This document shows, in pieces, positions 16,341 to 25,006 of a DNA stretch of 64,000 bases (position 1 is the stretch's first letter; each line of letters starts with the position of its first letter). The DNA lies in assembly GCF_017309955.1 (NCBI RefSeq), contig NZ_CP021247.1, positions 2,505,001 through 2,569,000 of the forward strand. The letters run 5' to 3'. The translations under genes were made by a program, and so were the position numbers. This stretch comes from Novosphingobium sp. KA1. GTDB lineage: Bacteria > Pseudomonadota > Alphaproteobacteria > Sphingomonadales > Sphingomonadaceae. Below the pieces are notes generated by a model. It searched no databases and was not told the origin of the DNA. It saw nothing but the letters and a program-made list of their open reading frames with translations.

Positions 16341-18101
16341 TCAGGCGGCGAGCTTGAACGGCTCGATTTCGCCCGAAAGGTACAGCTTCTTCGCCTTGGC
16401 GCGGCTGAGCTTGCCCGAGCTGGTGCGCGGCAGGCTCTTGGGCGGCACCAGTTCGACCACGCAGTTCATGCCGGTGATCGAGCGCACCTTGTCGCGGATC
16501 AGGTCGCGCAGTTCGATGCGCTTGGCCGGATCGGAGACGCGGCAGTGCACCAGAACGGCGGGGGCTTCCTCGCCATTGTCGGTTTCCACCGAGAAGGCGG
16601 CGATGTCGCCGTGGTTGAAGCCGGGCAGCTGTTCCACGGCCCATTCGATGTCCTGGGGCCAGTGGTTCTTGCCGTTGATGATGATCATGTCCTTCGCGCG
16701 GCCGACGATGAACAGGTAGCCATCGGCCATGTAGCCCATGTCGCCGGTGTCGAGCCAGCCATCGACCATGCAGGCCTCGGTCGCCTCGGGGTCGCGGAAG
16801 TAGGAGTGCATGACACTGGTGCCGCGGCACCAGACCTTGCCGATCTTGTGGTCGGAAAGGCTGTCGCCGTTTTCACCGCGGATCACCACTTCCATGTCGA
16901 GCACGGGCTTGCCGCAGTTGACGATGGCGCGGTAGCGGGCCGGACGGCTGAGGTCGCGCGGGGTACCGGAGAGGCGTTCTTCCTCGACCAGTTCGACGCG
17001 GATGCCTTCGCCGGGCGGCATGATGGTGACGGCCAGCGTCGCTTCGGCCAGGCCGTAGCTGGGCAGGAAAGCGGTCGCCTTGAAGCCGGCCTGCGCGAAG
17101 GCGTTGACGAAGCTCTGCATCACGTCGGGGCGGATCATGTCGGCGCCGTTGCCGGCAAGGCGCCAGCGCGACAGGTCGAAGCGATCGTCGACATGGCTCT
17201 GGCTGGAGATGCGGCGCGCGCAGATGTCATAGCCGAAGGTCGGCGAATACGAGATCGAGGTGCCCTCGTTACGCGTGATCAGGTCCAGCCACGCCAGCGG
17301 GCGGCGGGCGAAGTCCTCGGTCTTGAGGTAATCACCCGAGACCTGGTTGGCGATCAGCGAGAGGAAGCAGCCGACCAGGCCCATGTCGTGGTACCAGGGC
17401 AGCCACGAGATGCAGCGGTCACTGTCGATCAGTTCCATGCCGTGGCTGTGCGCAGCCAGGTTCGACATCAGCGAACGGTGGGTGACGGCGACGCCGTGGG
17501 GGAAGCGGGTGGAGCCGCTGGAATACTGCAGATAGCAGATGTCGTCCGGGCTCGCCTTGGGCAGGGCGACTTCGGGCGCATCCTTGGCCGCGAAATCGGC
17601 CCAGGTCGCGTGGTCGCAGCCCTGACGCTCGGCGGCCTGCGCGGTCATCTCGGCGATTTCATCCGGCCCGACCAGCAGTACCGGGTCCGAACTGGAAAGC
17701 TGGACCGCGAGTTGTTCGATGTAGTTGTCCTTGCCGCCGAAGCTGGTGGGCAGGGGCAGCGGGACCGGCCAGGCGCCGGCATAGACGACGCCGCAGAACA
17801 GTGCTGCGAAATCGGTGCCGGTTTCGGCGATGAGGGCGATGCGGTCATTCGGCTTCACGCCGCGCGCGATCAGCGCATGGGCGACCTTGATCGAGTCCCC
17901 GCGCAGTTCCGAGAACGGATAGACGCGTTTCAGAACGCCGCGCGGATCGTGGAAATTGAAGCCGCGCTGGCCCGTCGCTGCATAGTCGAGGGCATCGCAG
18001 AAAGTGTCAAAGTCGGCAAAACGGCGGGCAAGCGCATCCCCGTTGGGGGTTGCGACAAGTGCTTCACTCGCTTGCGGCACCATGCTGATGGTGTCGGTCA
18101 T
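16341..18101 (-). CDS. Fatty acyl-AMP ligase (FadD32/FAAL type)
   Basis: Activates a fatty acid as the acyl-adenylate, normally for transfer to an acyl carrier protein or synthase rather than to CoA. It has 586 residues with the ATP loop YSSGSTRFPHGVAVTH near 190, SWLPWYHDMGLVG, PSYGLAEATLAV, WLDTGDMGYMADGYLFIVGR and the C-terminal lysine region LPRTSSGKLSRAKAKK. The WLPWYHDMGL and NGKNHWPQDIE motifs are typical of FAALs rather than CoA ligases. ATG 18101 is chosen as the start; the ribosome binding site is weak and the ATG at about 18083 (MVPQASE) is possible. No polyketide synthase or carrier protein is adjacent, so its partner is elsewhere. Confidence 0.92.
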   Translation of the reverse strand: MTDTISMVPQASEALVATPNGDALARRFADFDTFCDALDYAATGQRGFNFHDPRGVLKRVYPFSELRGDSIKVAHALIARGVKPNDRIALIAETGTDFAALFCGVVYAGAWPVPLPLPTSFGGKDNYIEQLAVQLSSSDPVLLVGPDEIAEMTAQAAERQGCDHATWADFAAKDAPEVALPKASPDDICYLQYSSGSTRFPHGVAVTHRSLMSNLAAHSHGMELIDSDRCISWLPWYHDMGLVGCFLSLIANQVSGDYLKTEDFARRPLAWLDLITRNEGTSISYSPTFGYDICARRISSQSHVDDRFDLSRWRLAGNGADMIRPDVMQSFVNAFAQAGFKATAFLPSYGLAEATLAVTIMPPGEGIRVELVEEERLSGTPRDLSRPARYRAIVNCGKPVLDMEVVIRGENGDSLSDHKIGKVWCRGTSVMHSYFRDPEATEACMVDGWLDTGDMGYMADGYLFIVGRAKDMIIINGKNHWPQDIEWAVEQLPGFNHGDIAAFSVETDNGEEAPAVLVHCRVSDPAKRIELRDLIRDKVRSITGMNCVVELVPPKSLPRTSSGKLSRAKAKKLYLSGEIEPFKLAA

Positions 18102-18252
18102 TTCGTTATAACCCGTTGTTGTTATACCGTTTAATTCTCGTCGGAACCCGACTGCGATAGCCGGCTCAAGCTGAACCGGAGATAGCTGTCCCACCTGCAT
18201 GGTTCCGTGCGCACTCCCCATTCTGAGCCGACTGTGGCACGAATAGGGCAAG

Positions 18253-18807
18253 ATGTCCGTCAAGCGTCACAATCCGCAACCGCTCAACCAGACCCGCCTG
18301 GAGGAATTGGCGCTCGCCTATGTCGCGCGTTTCGCGACGACGCAAGGGAAGCTGCGCGATTATTTGCAGCGCAAGCTGCGCGAGAGGGGATGGGATGATG
18401 GGGGCGGCGACGGGGACGTGCCGGATCTGGACGCACTCATCGCCAGGTATTGCGAGCTTGGCTACGTCAACGACGCGAGTTGGGCGCGGATGAAGGCAGG
18501 CAGCCTGCTGCGGCGCGGTTATGGCGCGAGACGAGTGGGCGAGGCGCTGGGCCACGCCGGGCTCGACGAGGACCTGCGCGCCGATGTGCGGCCGGGCGAA
18601 GCGGCGGAACGGCAGGCGGCGCTGGTGCTGGCGCGGCGGCGGCGACTCGGGCCGTTCAGTGTTCGCGAAACGGACAGGGTGCTGCGGGAAAAGCATATCG
18701 CCGCGATGCTGCGGGCCGGGCACCGGCTCGATGTGGCGCGTGCGATCATCGATGCGGCAAGTGCGGAGGACGCCGAGGCCTGGGTGGAGGAAGCGGGAGA
18801 TGACTGA
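18253..18807 (+). CDS. recX: Regulatory protein RecX
   Basis: Small cytoplasmic modulator that binds RecA filaments and limits recombinase activity. It has 184 residues built of repeated three-helix units typical of the family: YVARFATTQGKLRDYLQRKL, then LIARYCELGYVNDASWARMKAGSLLRRGYGARRVGEAL. It is not next to recA here, which is common in alphaproteobacteria. It diverges from the acyl-AMP ligase gene with about 150 bp between the starts. Sequence divergence in the family is large, so the call rests mainly on the helical repeat pattern and size. Confidence 0.83.
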   Translation: MSVKRHNPQPLNQTRLEELALAYVARFATTQGKLRDYLQRKLRERGWDDGGGDGDVPDLDALIARYCELGYVNDASWARMKAGSLLRRGYGARRVGEALGHAGLDEDLRADVRPGEAAERQAALVLARRRRLGPFSVRETDRVLREKHIAAMLRAGHRLDVARAIIDAASAEDAEAWVEEAGDD

Positions 18808-18873
18808 GCGACGCGGTTGAACCGTCGCCGCGTGAAGAGGCGGGCTTATACCGGCAGGGCGTGCCGTTGCGTC

Positions 18874-19944
18874 TCAACTGCCGGACTGGGCCAGCCGGTC
18901 GATCATCGCCTGCACCGAACGGGTCTGCGGGCCGTAACGCGTGGCGAATGGCCCGGTATAGCCCCACCAGTCCCAGCAGCCCAAGGGGTTGCCGGCAAGC
19001 GCGTTCTTCTCGACCTGCGGATAGAGCACGACGATCCGGTTGCTGTCTGCCCAGCCGTTGTAGCCCAGTTTCCCGTAAACCGCGTCGCGGACATAGGCGC
19101 TGGCTTGGCCGCATCCATGGAAGACCACGTGGATGCGGCAATTCGCCCCTGCGGTGCGGCAGGGTTCGGGCACGTAGAGATAGCCGGTGCTCGCCATTCC
19201 ACTGAGCGGTGAGAGATAGGGGGCCTGGGCGAAGCCCTGCGGGGCGCTCGACAGGCTATCGACCGGCGCGGAAAGCGGAGTGCCCAGGACCTTGGAGAGA
19301 ATCGCGCCGGGCTGGTCGTAGCGGGGCAGGCCGCCGGTCGTGCCGTCGGCGCCGCAGTGATTGACGAAGGGCGCGCCGAGATAGCCGCAGTCTGACGCGG
19401 CGGTGAGCGAAAGGAAAGCGTGCTGCGCGGAGAATGCCCCCAGCACCTGGAGGTTGGCCTCGGGCACCCCGACGCCTTGGTAGAAATCGCGCAGGGCATC
19501 GAGCGCGCCTTGGCCGACCACGGTGTCGGCCGCACCGCGAAACAAGTATACCCGCTGGCCCTTGACGTGGGCGAGCGGGTCGATGAGGCCGGTCATCTCG
19601 TTCATTTCGGCCACCAGCCTTGCCCTTTGGCCCGACGGGGCGCCGGTCATGCAGGCGGGGGTGACCATCGCGCCGCCGAGCCCGCACCCGTAAGGGCCGC
19701 CGGCGACGACACCGACGCCGGTGACGGTGGAGGAATGGATCACCGCGAATTGGGCAGCCATGAAGCCGCCGGATGACAGTCCGGAGACTGTCACGTGATT
19801 CGCATCCACGCCGAGTGCGGGCAGCTTTGCGAGTCTTGGTGCACTTTTGCCTGCCGCCTTGGCTCCATAAAGCGGAGAGGCGATTGAAAAAGCCAGCGGG
19901 ATCAAGGCGGCAAATGCAAGTCGCACAAAAGCCAGTTTACGCAT
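18874..19944 (-). CDS. Secreted PHB-depolymerase-like serine esterase
   Basis: A 356-residue alpha/beta hydrolase of the PHB depolymerase esterase family, expected to cleave polyester or short ester substrates. The ATG at 19944 follows a GGGAGGG ribosome binding site and starts a signal peptide of about 30 residues ending near GAKAAG. The nucleophile is in VSGLSSGGFMAAQ (about 57-68). A late VFHGCGQ and the cysteine-rich composition suit a periplasmic or extracellular protein with disulfides. The acid and histidine residues cannot be assigned confidently. It is a stand-alone gene; no phaC or phasin lies nearby. Confidence 0.86.
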   Translation of the reverse strand: MRKLAFVRLAFAALIPLAFSIASPLYGAKAAGKSAPRLAKLPALGVDANHVTVSGLSSGGFMAAQFAVIHSSTVTGVGVVAGGPYGCGLGGAMVTPACMTGAPSGQRARLVAEMNEMTGLIDPLAHVKGQRVYLFRGAADTVVGQGALDALRDFYQGVGVPEANLQVLGAFSAQHAFLSLTAASDCGYLGAPFVNHCGADGTTGGLPRYDQPGAILSKVLGTPLSAPVDSLSSAPQGFAQAPYLSPLSGMASTGYLYVPEPCRTAGANCRIHVVFHGCGQASAYVRDAVYGKLGYNGWADSNRIVVLYPQVEKNALAGNPLGCWDWWGYTGPFATRYGPQTRSVQAMIDRLAQSGS

Positions 19945-20176
19945 ACGAAACCCTCCCCAGGGCCGAAGCCAAACCAAGCGCCTTCGGGCGTCTCTCCCGC
20001 ATTGCAGCGTGATCGAGGCGATCCGCCTTGTCCACTGTGCAATCGTTATCCGTGTGGACGGTGCCTTCGCGAAAGCCTCCGAAACGGAGGGGAGCGTTGT
20101 GGAAACGCCGGGGGCCTGTCGCTTTCGGTCTGGAACACGCTTGGCATCGGCCGCGAACAGCGCTAACGCGCAGCCC

Positions 20177-20611
20177 ATGGGAATCCTGTCCAAGATCTTC
20201 ACCTGGTGGGACGGCGCCACCATCGGCACCTCGCTCTGGAGCTCGCGCAATGGCGAGCACGTCGGCACCGACGCGCAGGGCAACAAGTACTATCGCTCGA
20301 AGTCCGCCAAAGTGCGGACGACCGAGGGATGGGATCGCCGCTGGGTGATCTACGCAGGCGCCAACGACGCCAGCAACGTCCCCGCCGAATGGCACGGCTG
20401 GCTGCATCACAGCTATGACGGCGTCCCGGAAAGCCATCTTCCCGCGCCCCGAATCTGGGAAGCGGACTTCACCCCGAATGCCACCGGTACCGCTTCGGCT
20501 TATCGCCCGCAGGGCGCGCTTGAGCGTGGCGGGGTGCGGGCACCTGCAACGGGCGATTACGAAGCCTGGTCGCCGGATGGCGACAATCTGAAATTGTCGC
20601 CGGAAGCCTGA
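20177..20611 (+). CDS. NDUFA12-family NADH:ubiquinone oxidoreductase accessory subunit
   Basis: Homologue of mitochondrial complex I subunit NDUFA12 (B17.2), an accessory subunit shared by alphaproteobacteria and mitochondria. The 144 residues begin MGILSKIFTWWDGATIGTSL and contain the hallmark GTDAQGNKYYRS, RRWVIYAG, VPAEWHGWLHHSYDGVP and a late ALERGG. The ATG at 20177 is chosen because it gives the usual N-terminus, although no strong ribosome binding site is seen and the frame is open upstream. It is followed 11 bp later by the DUF2155 gene, an association I believe recurs in alphaproteobacteria. The other complex I genes are not in the window. Confidence 0.9.
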   Translation: MGILSKIFTWWDGATIGTSLWSSRNGEHVGTDAQGNKYYRSKSAKVRTTEGWDRRWVIYAGANDASNVPAEWHGWLHHSYDGVPESHLPAPRIWEADFTPNATGTASAYRPQGALERGGVRAPATGDYEAWSPDGDNLKLSPEA

Positions 20612-20622
20612 GTTTCGGGCCT

Positions 20623-21285
20623 GTGAAGCGGGTCTTCGCTCACGCATCGATTTTCGCCTTGCCGCTGGCGCTCGCCGCCTGCGGCAAGGGCGAGCCTGCG
20701 CCCGAGGCGCAGGATACCTCGATTCCCGATGCGATTGCGGGAATGCAGGCCGGGCCCGCGCAGGCGGCCAAGGGCCAGCAGATCGGAACCCCCAACAAGG
20801 ACCGCGTGGTCACGCTGGGCGTTCTCAACAAGCGCAATAACCTCTCGCAGGACCTGGTCATGAAGCCGGGCGAGGCGAAGCGCATCGGCAACCTCGTCGT
20901 CAAGGTCGCCACTTGCGAAAAGTCGCTCCCCTGGGAGCGGCCGCAGGAAGAAGGCGCTTTCGTTCAGGTCTTTGTCGAGGAGCGCGCCACCGCCAACGAG
21001 AAGCTGGCCTGGCACAAGGTCTTCTCCGGCTGGCTGTTCAAGAATTCGCCTGCGCTCAACGTCGTTCAGCACCCCGTCTATGACGTCTGGGTCAAGAACT
21101 GTGCGATGAACTTCCCCGGCGAGGAAGCCATTCCCGAATCGACCGCGCGTTCCAGCAGTCCGGCGAAGGCTTCGGGCAGCGCCAGCACGGCGGCGGCCGA
21201 AGCGGCTCCCGCTGAACCCGTTTCGGTGCCGAGCGCTGCGCCTGCGGCCGTTTCCACGCCCTCGCAGCCTGCCGCGGACGAGTGA
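20623..21285 (+). CDS. DUF2155 lipoprotein
   Basis: A 220-residue envelope protein starting at GTG 20623. The N-terminus FALPLALAACGKGE contains a lipobox (LALAAC), so it is probably a lipoprotein. The DUF2155 core spans about 65-165 (VVTLGVLNKRNN, CEKSLPWERPQEEGAFVQVF, KVFSGWLFKNSPALNVVQHPVYDVWV). The final 50 residues are alanine/proline/serine-rich and of low complexity. It follows the NDUFA12-like gene by 11 bp. Its last 208 bp overlap the 3' end of aat on the opposite strand. No biochemical function is known to me. Confidence 0.88.
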   Translation: MKRVFAHASIFALPLALAACGKGEPAPEAQDTSIPDAIAGMQAGPAQAAKGQQIGTPNKDRVVTLGVLNKRNNLSQDLVMKPGEAKRIGNLVVKVATCEKSLPWERPQEEGAFVQVFVEERATANEKLAWHKVFSGWLFKNSPALNVVQHPVYDVWVKNCAMNFPGEEAIPESTARSSSPAKASGSASTAAAEAAPAEPVSVPSAAPAAVSTPSQPAADE

Positions 21286-21944
21286 CCGGAAGACTGCTCG
21301 CTCGAAGATTGTTGGCTTGAAGACTGGGCCTGCCGCAGGAGTGACAGGTAGCGCTTCTGCGGCATCTCCACTGCGCCCATCGAGGCGAGGTGCGGCGTCA
21401 TGAACTGGCAATCGAGCAGTGCCGCTCCGCCAAGGCGCATCGCTGCGATCAGCCAGGCCAGCGCCACTTTCGAAGCATCGGCGACGCGCGAGAACATGCT
21501 CTCGCCGCAGAACACGCGGTCGAACCCCACCCCGTAGAGTCCGCCGACCAGTGTACGTTCGCCGCTGTCGTCCATTTGCCAGACCTCGATCGAGTGGGCC
21601 TGCCCCAGGTAATGCAGGTTCTCGTAGCTGGCCTGGATACGGTGGCTGATCCAGCTGCCCGATTCGTCATCACTTTCCGGGCGGACCTGGCGGGGGGCGG
21701 CGCAGGCATCCATGACTTCCGAAAACGCGGTGTTGCAGGTCACCGCGAAGCGCCCTCGGCGCAGCGTGCGTGCCAGGGAGTGCGACAGATGAAAGCCGTC
21801 CAGCGGGAGAATCGCGCGCAGGCGCGGTTCGATCCAGAAGATCTCGGGATCGTCGCGCGCGTCCGACATCGGGAAGATCCCGCTGCGATAGGCGAGCATC
21901 AGGAGTTCGGGCTCGATCATCCGAGAGGGGGTAGGGGCGTGCAC
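21078..21944 (-). CDS. aat: Leucyl/phenylalanyl-tRNA--protein transferase
   Basis: Adds Leu or Phe from aminoacyl-tRNA to proteins with N-terminal Lys or Arg, marking them for the N-end rule (ClpS/ClpAP) pathway. The core (residues 1-220) has LLMLAYRSGIFPM, IFWIEPRLRAILPL, GGLYGVGFDRVFCGESMFSR and DCQFMTPHLASMGAVE. At 288 residues it exceeds the ~234 of E. coli Aat: a C-terminal serine/glycine/alanine-rich extension of about 70 residues is written on the strand opposite the DUF2155 gene and ends in GKFIAQFLTQTS. The GTG at 21944 or the ATG at 21920 may be the start. The 208-bp antiparallel overlap keeps the wobble positions of both frames aligned. Confidence 0.9.
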   Translation of the reverse strand: MHAPTPSRMIEPELLMLAYRSGIFPMSDARDDPEIFWIEPRLRAILPLDGFHLSHSLARTLRRGRFAVTCNTAFSEVMDACAAPRQVRPESDDESGSWISHRIQASYENLHYLGQAHSIEVWQMDDSGERTLVGGLYGVGFDRVFCGESMFSRVADASKVALAWLIAAMRLGGAALLDCQFMTPHLASMGAVEMPQKRYLSLLRQAQSSSQQSSSEQSSGHSSAAGCEGVETAAGAALGTETGSAGAASAAAVLALPEAFAGLLERAVDSGMASSPGKFIAQFLTQTS

Positions 21945-22101
21945 GTGAATTGCCTGATCGCATGGGAGGCTGGGGATGGGCGGCGAAAGAGTGATGCGAA
22001 TGCGGTGTGCATGGCCGGGGCAGCCTAGCAGCTTGCAGGCGGGATTGCAGGCGGCATCACGTGCCTGTGGATTAAGTTGACGTCTATTTGCCGTAATCCT
22101 C

Positions 22102-22130
22102 TTGTCATCCGATCGAACCCGCTCTAGAGG
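22102..22130 (+). promoter_or_regulatory. Promoter of tRNA-Trp
   Basis: TTGTCA and TAGAGG hexamers are separated by 17 bp and end 13 bp before the mature tRNA. The same two hexamers with the same spacing precede the tRNA-Val gene at 42877-42905, which supports the call. Confidence 0.7.
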
Positions 22131-22143
22131 CCACCTCGCCCGC

Positions 22144-22219
22144 AGGAGTGTAGCTCAGTTGGTAGAGCATCGGTCTCCAAAACCGAGGGCCGTGGGTTCG
22201 AGTCCCTCCACTCCTGCCA
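22144..22219 (+). tRNA. tRNA-Trp (anticodon CCA)
   Basis: Full cloverleaf: 7-bp acceptor stem AGGAGTG/CACTCCT, D-arm with AGCTCAGTTGGTAGAGC, anticodon stem CGGTC with loop carrying CCA, T-arm GTGGG-TTCGAGT-CCCTC, discriminator G and an encoded CCA tail. Confidence 0.97.
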
Positions 22220-22240
22220 GCATTTCCTTCGTACCGTTGG

Positions 22241-22281
22241 AACGCCAGGCCCCGGAAATTTCCGGGGCCTGTGGCGTTTCC
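22241..22281 (+). terminator. Strong hairpin after tRNA-Trp
   Basis: An 18-bp inverted repeat with a 2-nt bulge; the inner 24 bp are a perfect palindrome. TTTCC follows. It starts 22 bp after the tRNA and may end or process its transcript, although the T tract is weak. Confidence 0.6.
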
Positions 22282-22507
22282 GGCAAGGGGCAAGGCGATT
22301 CGCGCTTGCGGCATCGGCTTCGCATTTGCGATGAGGTGCAAGCCACGATAGGGTCAGGCGCTTGCCAATCCCGCAATTGCGGTTAGGCGCGCTCCGGAGG
22401 GGCGTCGTCTGGTGATTCGGGCATTCGCGAAGCTTTCGGCCAAGGGTCAACCGCTTCGTCGCCGCAGGGTCCCAGGCTGTTTCAGGTCGGGAAAGAATAG
22501 CTCGTAC

Positions 22508-24001
22508 ATGCACGGCACTGCGCAACTGCAAACTCAGGACATGATCCGGGCTCGCTGGCCCGCACTCGATCGCGGGCTGCTGTTCGCGCTGGCGCTGGCG
22601 GTGCTCGCGGCGTTGCCCGTACTTCTGGCCTGGGCGCCGCAGATGACCGACTACCCCTCGCATCTGGCGGGCTACAAGGTGGCGCTCGATCACGGGCAGG
22701 ATCCTTATCTCACGCGTTATTTCCGCTTCAACTGGGAGTGGACGGGCAATCTCGGCGTCGAGCTGCTGATGGTGCCGATGGCGCCGGTCTTCGGTCTGGA
22801 GCAGGCCGGGCGGATCATCGTTGCGATGATTCCCTTCCTCTCGGTGCTTTCGGTCTATGCGCTGTGCCGCGCGCTGAAGCGCCCGATGGGCGTGGGGCCG
22901 CTGCTGTCGCTGTCGATGATCTGGTCGCCTTCGCTGCTGATGGGCTTTGTCAACTGGTCGCTGTCGGTGGCGATGGCGCTGTTTGTCTTTGCCGCCTGGG
23001 TAGGGCTGGAGGGCAAGCCCTGGCGCTGGATCGCGATGATCCCGGCCAGTTTCGTGGTCTGGCTCTGCCACGTTTCCGGATGGGGCGTGATGGGCGTGCT
23101 GATTTTCGGCTACGAATGGGCGCATCGCCGGTCGTGGCTTGACTGGCGGCCGTTCCTGAAGCCCTGGCCGCTGATCTTCCCGCTGTTCCCGATGCTGATC
23201 GGGGTGGGCGCCAATTCCAAGGTCTCCTACGGGCGCTACGTGCTCGATTACAAGTGGGGCATCCTTTACAAGTCGATGCGCAGCTTCGACTACACCTTTG
23301 ACATCGCCAGCCTCTGGCTGGTGCTCGGCGTGCTGGCGGGCGCGATGCTGGTGCGGCGAATCGACGGGCGGCTCGGCTGGGCGGCGCTGATCCTGCTGGT
23401 GCTCACGCTGATCGTGCCGCGGCAGATCTTCGGCGGCGATTATGCCGACTATCGCCTCAGCACGATGGCGCTGATGATCGCCTGTCTCGCGATCGACTGG
23501 ACCCTGCCGCGTTGGGCAACCATGGCGGCGGCGGGTCTCTTCGCATTGCGCACGCTGGTGACGACGGTGGTCTGGTACCAGGATGCGCAAGTGGCGCGCG
23601 AACTGATCGTCGCGCTCGACCAGGTGCCCGAGGGCGCGCGCGTGGCCACCGCCGTGGCGATTCCGCGCAGCCAGTGGCGCTTCGGTCCGTTCGAGCATTT
23701 CGGCTCCTATGCCGTGGTGCGCCGCAGCGCGATGGAAAACTCCAACTTCGCGCTGCCCGACGTGCACATGCTGTCGATGCGTGACCTTTCGTATCGTTTC
23801 GCCGATCCCACCCAGCGCATTCTCTATTCACCGCAGCAGCATATCGACCTGCGTACGTTCCCGCCCGCGCGTCATGCCGATTACCTGTGGTACATCGGCA
23901 CGGTAAAGCCGGTCGCGCTGCCGGACGGTGCACGCATTCTCTATTCCAGCTCGAACTCGTTCCTTGCGCGCCTTGCCGATCCGGCAGACCTTGCAAATTA
24001 G
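22508..24001 (+). CDS. Polytopic membrane protein of unknown function
   Basis: About 497 residues with roughly 10-12 hydrophobic helices followed by a soluble C-terminal domain of about 140 residues. The early loop after helix 1 has APQMTDYPSHLAGY, a pattern reminiscent of membrane glycosyltransferases of the GT-C type, where an acidic residue sits in the first periplasmic loop; this is a resemblance, not an identification. The start is uncertain: the frame is open from 22412, and ATGs at 22508 and 22541 are possible. It lies between tRNA-Trp and secE, where most genomes have no gene of this kind. Confidence 0.75.
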   Translation: MHGTAQLQTQDMIRARWPALDRGLLFALALAVLAALPVLLAWAPQMTDYPSHLAGYKVALDHGQDPYLTRYFRFNWEWTGNLGVELLMVPMAPVFGLEQAGRIIVAMIPFLSVLSVYALCRALKRPMGVGPLLSLSMIWSPSLLMGFVNWSLSVAMALFVFAAWVGLEGKPWRWIAMIPASFVVWLCHVSGWGVMGVLIFGYEWAHRRSWLDWRPFLKPWPLIFPLFPMLIGVGANSKVSYGRYVLDYKWGILYKSMRSFDYTFDIASLWLVLGVLAGAMLVRRIDGRLGWAALILLVLTLIVPRQIFGGDYADYRLSTMALMIACLAIDWTLPRWATMAAAGLFALRTLVTTVVWYQDAQVARELIVALDQVPEGARVATAVAIPRSQWRFGPFEHFGSYAVVRRSAMENSNFALPDVHMLSMRDLSYRFADPTQRILYSPQQHIDLRTFPPARHADYLWYIGTVKPVALPDGARILYSSSNSFLARLADPADLAN

Positions 24002-24160
24002 AGCGACGAGGGCTAAGTCGCGCTTTCCTTCCGACATACGGATCTTATCTGCCCCTCCCGGCCTAGGCCGGGGCGGCGATGAGCCCTAGCCGGAAGACAA
24101 GAGACTTTTTCCCGCCGGAGCGCCTTTCGGGCACCAGGCAGAGACGCGAGTAAGACTGAC

Positions 24161-24358
24161 ATGGCCAAGACCACTCCGGGCGAATTCTTCCGCCAGGTGC
24201 GCAGCGAAGCCTCCAAGATTTACTGGCCCTCGCGCCAGGAAACGGTGACGACCGCGATCTTCGTCGGCCTGATGACGCTGCTTCTCGCAGTGTTCTTCCT
24301 CGGCATCGACGCACTGTTCGGCTGGATCGTCAGCTCGCTCCTGTCGCTGATCGGCTAA
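24161..24358 (+). CDS. secE: Preprotein translocase subunit SecE
   Basis: Small essential subunit of the SecYEG channel. It has 65 residues with one membrane helix, the short alphaproteobacterial form. The cytoplasmic amphipathic helix EFFRQVRSEASKIYWPSRQE ends in the typical conserved WPSRQE, and the helix is at about 32-58. It precedes nusG by 23 bp in the universal secE-nusG order. Confidence 0.96.
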   Translation: MAKTTPGEFFRQVRSEASKIYWPSRQETVTTAIFVGLMTLLLAVFFLGIDALFGWIVSSLLSLIG

Positions 24359-24381
24359 AACCAGACAACGAAGAGAGAACC

Positions 24382-24918
24382 ATGGCCCGCTGGTATATCA
24401 TCCACGCCTATTCCGGCTTCGAGAACAAGGTGAAGGAATCGATCCTCGCCGAAGCCGAGCGTATCGGCCTCTCGCAGCTTGTCGAGGACGTGCAGGTCCC
24501 GCATGAGACCATCACCGAGGTCAAGCGCGGCAAGAAGGTCCAGGTCGAGCGCAAGACCATGCCCGGTTACGTGCTGGCCAAGCTGACCCTGAACGACGAC
24601 GTCTACCACCTCGTCAAGAACACCCCGAAGGTCACCGGCTTCCTGGGCAACAACGGCAAGCCGCAGGCGATCAGCGAGAGCGAGGCCGCACGTTACTTCG
24701 GCGCTGCCGAAGCCGCCGCTGCCGCTCCGCGCAAGCACGTCAGCATCGATTACGAGATCGGCGATTCGGTCAAGGTGCTCGACGGTCCGTTCGCGAGCTT
24801 CAACGGCCTCGTCGAGGAACTCGATTTCGACAAGAACCGCGTCAAGGTCGCGGTCTCGATCTTCGGCCGCGCCACGCCGGTCGAACTCGATTTCGAGCAC
24901 GTCGAACTCAGCAAGTAA
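24382..24918 (+). CDS. nusG: Transcription termination/antitermination factor NusG
   Basis: Binds RNA polymerase and couples it with Rho or ribosomes. It has 178 residues: an NGN domain (about 1-115: WYIIHAYSGFENKVKESI, MPGYVLAKL, VTGFLG) and a KOW domain (about 125-178: DSVKVLDGPFASFNGLVEEL). An AGAGAG-like ribosome binding site precedes the ATG. It forms an operon with secE, ended by the terminator about 30 bp downstream. Confidence 0.97.
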   Translation: MARWYIIHAYSGFENKVKESILAEAERIGLSQLVEDVQVPHETITEVKRGKKVQVERKTMPGYVLAKLTLNDDVYHLVKNTPKVTGFLGNNGKPQAISESEAARYFGAAEAAAAAPRKHVSIDYEIGDSVKVLDGPFASFNGLVEELDFDKNRVKVAVSIFGRATPVELDFEHVELSK

Positions 24919-24947
24919 CCGCCCGGCCGTTTCGGCCGGTGGCTATG

Positions 24948-24984
24948 AAAAAGGGCGTCTTCCCGTGCGGAAGGCGCCCTTTTT
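24948..24984. terminator. Bidirectional terminator between nusG and the GNAT gene
   Basis: An 11-bp stem with one mismatch and a short loop lies between A and T runs, so it can work on both strands for the convergent genes. Confidence 0.85.
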
Positions 24985-25006
24985 GCATGCCGGGTGCGCT
25001 CGTGGG

